64,000 nucleotides of DNA from Actinomycetota bacterium (GTDB lineage Bacteria > Actinomycetota > Thermoleophilia > RBG-16-64-13), in assembly GCA_018830645.1 (NCBI GenBank), contig JAHJSA010000013.1:141918-205917 (forward strand), given 5' to 3'. The notes beneath the pieces were generated by a model. The model was not told the DNA's origin. It was given only the letters and a program-made list of their open reading frames with translations, and did no database searches. Below are positions 60,223 through 64,000 of this stretch, piece by piece. Positions within the stretch are counted from its first letter, which is position 1; each line of letters begins with the position of its first letter. The translations under genes were made by a program, and so were the position numbers.

Positions 60223-60833
60223 GCGAGGTCCTCCTACAGATAGACGGGAAGGAAGTCAGGGCGACGGAGGGCGCGAGCATCCTGGAGGCCGCGTGCGCGG
60301 CCGATGTGTTCATCCCCACGCTCTGCCACCACGAGAAGCTGGAGCCGCATGGCGGCTGTCGTCTCTGCATGGTCGAGGTGGAAGAGCACGGCCGGTCGAA
60401 GCTCGTGGTCTCCTGCATCTACCCCGCGGCGAACGATCAGGTGGTCACGACGAGATCCGAGCAGGTGGACAGGATCCGAAAGATGATCCTCGAGTTGCTG
60501 CTGGCGCACGCTCCCGATTCCGAGACGTTGCTCGAACTGGGTCGCGAGTACGGAGCCGATAGGAACCGCTTCGACAAGGAAGCCTCGTTCTGCATCAACT
60601 GCGGCCTCTGCGTGCGCTACTGTGCCGAGGTCAAGAAGGCCGACGCGGTCGGGTTCCTCGACCGAGGCACGCGGCGGGACATCAGTTTCATCCCGGAGAT
60701 CGCGGCCAGGGAATGCTGGCAGTGCAAGGAGTGCTTCCCGCTGTGCCCCACGTCGGCGCTGCAGGCGGCCTATGTCCTGGTGAGTTCACTGGCGTTCCCT
60801 GGGGCACGGCACCAAGCTCCGTCGGAGTGCTAG
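60219..60833 (+). CDS. bamI: NuoG N-terminus-like iron-sulfur protein, BamI-like
   Basis: A 204-residue protein. An N-terminal [2Fe-2S] ferredoxin domain (IPTLCHHEKLEPHGGCRLCMVEV, then VSCIYPA) is followed by a [4Fe-4S] site CINCGLCVRYCAEV and a second set CWQCKECFPLCPTSAL. It matches the first part of NuoG/HydA without the catalytic remainder. The ATG overlaps the bamH stop by four bases (ATGA). Last gene of the operon. Confidence 0.85.
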   Translation: MSEVLLQIDGKEVRATEGASILEAACAADVFIPTLCHHEKLEPHGGCRLCMVEVEEHGRSKLVVSCIYPAANDQVVTTRSEQVDRIRKMILELLLAHAPDSETLLELGREYGADRNRFDKEASFCINCGLCVRYCAEVKKADAVGFLDRGTRRDISFIPEIAARECWQCKECFPLCPTSALQAAYVLVSSLAFPGARHQAPSEC

Positions 60834-60876
60834 GAGGCTGCTGACGAGGGATGCCCTGGCGCGTGTCGTACGGCCG

Positions 60877-60891
60877 GCGGCATTCTGCCGC
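60877..60891 (+). terminator. Weak hairpin after the bam-like operon
   Basis: GCGGCA-TTC-TGCCGC forms a 6-bp stem 44 bases after the bamI stop, next to the convergent MFS gene end. There is no U tract, so a terminator role is doubtful. Confidence 0.25.
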
Positions 60892-60892
60892 G

Positions 60893-62101
60893 TCAGGCTC
60901 TCGGTGTCGGCATCGCCCGCCTGACTCGCAGGTCGCGCACGAGCAGAAGCACCGCGCCCAGCGCCACCGGAACGGCGGACACGAGGAACACCGCGCTCAA
61001 GGAGAAGGCCGCCGCGATGAGGCCGCCGCCGATAGACCCCAGCGCGATCCCCAGGTCGAATGCGGTGAAGAAGGCGGCGGTGGCCGCCCCCCGGCGCTCG
61101 GGAGGTACGCGGTTCACCGCGAGCGCGTTCAGACTGGGCTGCGCGGTGCCGAACCCGACCCCGTACAGCACCGCCGCGGCAAGTACGCCCCAGAGCGAGT
61201 GCGAGACGGCTATCGTCACCACCGCAGCCGCGATCACGACCAGACCGACCGCAGCGGTTCTTTCGTACCCTCGGCGATCGGCGAGGCGCCCGCTCACAGG
61301 TCTGATCAGGGTCTGCGTCACCGCGTAGACGGTGAAGAACAGACCCACGTTGCCCATGCCTCTCTCCTCACCGAGTAGAGCCATGAAGGAGATCACCGGC
61401 CCGTACGTCATGGTGACCAGCAGACCGAGAAACGCCGGGAACATGGGCGAACGCTCGTACAGTGCCCGCAGGCCGAAGGGCCTGCGGGATCTCTGGTGCA
61501 GCGGCACCCGAAGCGCCAGGAGGAGCACCAGGGACATGGCTGTGAGCGCCCCCGAGAGCGCGAACAGCCACGTGAAGTCGCCGCTGGCGATGAGCGCGAG
61601 GCCTACGACCGGGCCCACTGCCATTGGGAGGCTCATCGCCTGCGAGAAGAACCCCATGCCCTCGCCGAGTCGCGCCCGCGGGATGAGGTCGGAAGCCAGC
61701 GTGCCGGCTGACGTGGTCGCCACTGCAAAGGTGGCGCCGTGGGCGAACCGCAGAGCGAGGAGAAGGGGGATCGCCGTCACCCATTCGTGACCGATGACCA
61801 CCGCGAGGGTGAGCGCGGTACCGAGTGCAAGGAGGGCGTAACGACCGTATGCGTCGAGCGCCCAACCTGTCACAGGTCGCACCAGCACAGCCGCCAGCGT
61901 GAAGAGCCCCACCACCAAGCCGGCGGAACTCGTGTTTCCACCGAGCCGCACGGCGAACACGGGGAGGGTGGTGGAGAGCAGCTGGAACCCCAGGAAGAAG
62001 AACAGGTTGTAGAGCATGAGCATGACGAAGCCACGAGTCCAGAGAGGGGGTTCGGTTCCGCGCTCTTGGGGCGGAGGTGCGTCAGGGTCGTGAGGGGGCA
62101 T
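60893..62101 (-). CDS. MFS transporter
   Basis: A 402-residue protein with about 12 transmembrane segments beginning near residue 23. Motif A-type loops are VRPVTGWALDAYGRYALL between segments 2 and 3 and RPVSGRLADRRGYERT in the second half. The N-terminal 20 residues are Pro-rich and cytoplasmic. It is of the drug or metabolite exporter kind; nothing links it by sequence to the neighbouring bam-like operon, which it faces. Confidence 0.82.
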   Translation of the reverse strand: MPPHDPDAPPPQERGTEPPLWTRGFVMLMLYNLFFFLGFQLLSTTLPVFAVRLGGNTSSAGLVVGLFTLAAVLVRPVTGWALDAYGRYALLALGTALTLAVVIGHEWVTAIPLLLALRFAHGATFAVATTSAGTLASDLIPRARLGEGMGFFSQAMSLPMAVGPVVGLALIASGDFTWLFALSGALTAMSLVLLLALRVPLHQRSRRPFGLRALYERSPMFPAFLGLLVTMTYGPVISFMALLGEERGMGNVGLFFTVYAVTQTLIRPVSGRLADRRGYERTAAVGLVVIAAAVVTIAVSHSLWGVLAAAVLYGVGFGTAQPSLNALAVNRVPPERRGAATAAFFTAFDLGIALGSIGGGLIAAAFSLSAVFLVSAVPVALGAVLLLVRDLRVRRAMPTPRA

Positions 62102-62185
62102 CCGGGGATTCTAGCTCATGCGGGATGGCCGGGGGCGGAACTTCGGGCCCCAGGCTCGTCGTGCCAAAGCGTGGCCGGTCGCCTC

Positions 62186-63886
62186 CTAGGGTTTGAGACG
62201 CCAACCCCGAGCCAGCATCCAGGTGCCCAGGGAAATGAGCCCGAGTCCCACGGCGGAGGCCACCACGAGCGAAAGAGCCACCGGCTCCTCTTCAATCCCT
62301 ACGAACCCACGGCGGGCCGCGGCGACCAGGTAGTAGATCGGGTCCAGCCGGGTGAGCACGGCCCAGATGCCGGAGAGCGCACGCACCGAATAGAAGACGC
62401 CCGCGACGAGCGCAAGCGGGGCGATGACCAGGTTGGCCACGAACGAGAACTGATCGAACGTCTCCGCCCAGATGCCCGTGACCACGCCCAAGGCCGCGAA
62501 GAGCACGCCGGTGAGCGCAAGGCTCGCGAGCGCCAGCCAGGGATCATGGATGGGATCGGTGAAGGGGACGGCGATCACGATGAGCACCGTCGCCGCGATG
62601 CCTGACCGCACCAGCCCGCCCACCATGTAGGCCAGCGTCATGCGCCACGCGGCGATCGGGCTGCTGAGCACGTCCTCGATGTGGCCCTCGTATTTGGCCT
62701 GAAACAGGCTCGTTGCGCTGTTGGCGAAGGCCTGACCGGCCACCGTCATCACCACCAGTCCGGGGAAGATGAAACTCAAGTAGTCGACTCCCTCCAGCTG
62801 GCGCACGCGGGCGCCCAGGGCGCCGCCGAAGACCAGCAGGTAGAGGAGGGCCATCAGGACCGGCGGAAGGATGGTCTGCGTCCAGAGGCTCAATACCCTC
62901 CGCACCTCCCGCCCGGCCAAGGCGATGGTCCCTCGCCGCTGCACGAGGACAGGCTCGCGCAACACGATGGTCTCTGGGTCCGGGTGTGAGCCGATCGCGC
63001 CCGGGGAGGGGCTCCGCGCGATGCCGGAGCCGTGTGGGGCGGGCGGCGCATGGGGCGCGGGTGTTTCGGTGGCCGGCGCATGCGTCGTGGGCGCCTCGGC
63101 TGGCGTCTGGGGTCCGCCCTCGGCCGTCTGGCAGGCTTCGGTGGTCAGGCAGGCGTCTATCTCCAAGCCTGCCCCCGGCGTCGCCCTGGTGGGTTCGACG
63201 TCCCGACCCATCAGCGTGTAGTAGACATCCTCGAGCCGTCTCCCGCGATACGCGGCCCGTAGCTCGGCCGGGCTCCCCTCGGCGACGATGCGACCCCCGC
63301 GGATGAAGGCGATACGCTCGCACAGAGTCTCTGCTTCCTCGATGTAGTGGGTGGTCAGCAGGATGGTGGCGTCTTCCTCCTGATGTAGTCGGCGAAGGTA
63401 ACGCCACAACTCGTTTCTCAACTCCAGATCGACGCCGGCGGTGGGCTCGTCGAGCACGACGAGGCGCGGACGATGCATGAGCGCTCGGGCGATCAGCAGA
63501 CGCCGCCGCATCCCGCCCGAAAGCCGGTTGGGGCGCACTCCGGTCTTGTCGGAGAGGTCGAAGATGGCCAGCAGCTCGCTGGCTCGGGCCTGGGCCTCCT
63601 TCTTCGTCATGCCGAAGTAGCGTCCGTGGTAGACGAGTCCCTCCCGCGAGGTCAGGAACCGGTCGAGGTGCACCTCCTGGGGGGCCAGACCGAGCAGTTG
63701 GCGCGCGGCGCTCGATTCGCTCACTACGTCGCGCCCGAAGACGCGCAGGTGTCCGCTAGGGATGGTGACAAGGCCCGCCGCCGCCCCGATGAGAGTGGTC
63801 TTGCCCGCCCCATTGGGCCCGATGAGCCCAAAGAAGGAGCCTTGAGGGATGACGAGGTGCAGACCGTCTAGGAGCTTGTCGGGCAA
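62186..63886 (-). CDS. ABC transporter ATPase-permease fusion, probably 5'-truncated
   Basis: A 566-residue protein. The N-terminal ATPase has Walker A GLIGPNGAGKTTLIGAA only 24 residues from the start, signature LSGGMRRRLLIARAL, Walker B LVVLDEPTAGVDLE and LTTHYIEEAE. A Pro/Thr/Ala-rich linker (residues 225-310) leads to an ABC-2 permease with about six membrane segments (QAKYEGHIEDVLSSPI). The only canonical start is TTG 63886, and the ATPase lacks the usual first strand. Upstream in the same frame LFLEGV can still be read, so the 5' end may have been altered by insertion of the element at the window edge. Confidence 0.8.
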   Translation of the reverse strand: MPDKLLDGLHLVIPQGSFFGLIGPNGAGKTTLIGAAAGLVTIPSGHLRVFGRDVVSESSAARQLLGLAPQEVHLDRFLTSREGLVYHGRYFGMTKKEAQARASELLAIFDLSDKTGVRPNRLSGGMRRRLLIARALMHRPRLVVLDEPTAGVDLELRNELWRYLRRLHQEEDATILLTTHYIEEAETLCERIAFIRGGRIVAEGSPAELRAAYRGRRLEDVYYTLMGRDVEPTRATPGAGLEIDACLTTEACQTAEGGPQTPAEAPTTHAPATETPAPHAPPAPHGSGIARSPSPGAIGSHPDPETIVLREPVLVQRRGTIALAGREVRRVLSLWTQTILPPVLMALLYLLVFGGALGARVRQLEGVDYLSFIFPGLVVMTVAGQAFANSATSLFQAKYEGHIEDVLSSPIAAWRMTLAYMVGGLVRSGIAATVLIVIAVPFTDPIHDPWLALASLALTGVLFAALGVVTGIWAETFDQFSFVANLVIAPLALVAGVFYSVRALSGIWAVLTRLDPIYYLVAAARRGFVGIEEEPVALSLVVASAVGLGLISLGTWMLARGWRLKP

Positions 63887-63968
63887 AACCCCTTCAAGAA
63901 ATAGACTCGCCGCCCCCTCCCCTGTAGTCTTTCCGGAGAGCGAAGAGCGAAAGAGGAGGCCGGAAGGA

Positions 63969-64000
63969 ATGGCACGGGACTTTCTCCCCTACAACACCGA
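63969..64000 (+). mobile_element. Start of a probable transposase gene (runs off the window)
   Basis: ATG 63969 with GGAGG and AAGGA upstream opens a frame beginning MARDFLPYNT. This resembles the N-terminus of IS1182-type transposases as I remember them, but only ten residues are visible. It is divergent from the ABC fusion gene, whose 5' end looks truncated at about this point. Confidence 0.4.

Noticed and set aside
1..64000. CRISPR arrays, tRNA and rRNA genes
   Set aside because: No regularly spaced repeats with unique spacers and no recognisable tRNA or rRNA core sequences were seen by eye; a tRNAscan or Infernal run would be needed to exclude a tRNA fully.

Overview
This is high-GC bacterial chromosome with densely packed genes, many four-base start/stop overlaps (ATGA, GTGA, TTGA), frequent GTG and TTG starts and at least one apparently leaderless transcript. 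The gene content fits an anaerobic or facultative actinobacterial-type lineage: a LigC/PrimPol repair pair, a tungsten-enzyme/HdrA electron-bifurcation locus and an archaeal-type PEP carboxylase. Lineage is inferred from gene content only, because there is no rRNA in the window.

Layout. 0-6 kb: a trp operon on the minus strand (trpE-G-D-C and an unusual trpF-trpA fusion, no trpB) behind a leaderless 28-codon leader peptide with three Trp codons and two strong hairpins. 6-18 kb: housekeeping genes (DEAD-box helicase, MFS exporter, pirin, hemolysin-III family protein, archaeal-type PEP carboxylase, heme O synthase, PrimPol and ATP-dependent ligase, a sugar-dehydrogenase-like lipoprotein, an intact MNT/HEPN pair). 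18-19 kb and 37-42 kb: two parts of a carbohydrate locus (two GH130 enzymes, a GT4-cupin fusion, a GT4 with a helical C-terminal region). Between them, 19-37 kb, lies a defence island on the minus strand. It is built on a type I restriction-modification system (hsdM, hsdS, hsdR) with DUF262, Abi_2, DarTG, Fic, AlbA and MNT/HEPN genes.

The island is a patchwork. Besides the intact hsdS there are three orphan copies of the hsdS 5' end, each next to a different accessory gene, and an hsdS 3' end fused to an XRE domain. Several toxin or effector genes are broken (darT by deletion and frameshift, a HEPN gene by internal deletion, a YhcG nuclease), while the partner antitoxin genes darG and MNT look intact.

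42-49 kb: an RRM RNA-binding protein, a disulfide-oxidoreductase/RpiB/methyltransferase operon, a LolA-like exported protein with an ABC exporter, and a VapBC pair. 50-61 kb: an eight-gene plus-strand operon matching bamBCDEFGHI of class II (tungsten) benzoyl-CoA reductase in order and domain content. Its MvhD-like bamF carries an in-frame UGA at the conserved cysteine position followed by a SECIS-like hairpin, so it is very probably a selenoprotein. 61-64 kb: an MFS transporter, an ABC ATPase-permease fusion that appears truncated at its 5' end, and the first codons of a probable transposase at the window edge.

The bam-like operon would encode a cytoplasmic complex in which NuoEFG-like, MvhD-like and HdrA-like modules drive a low-potential tungsten reductase. 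The substrate cannot be proven from this window.
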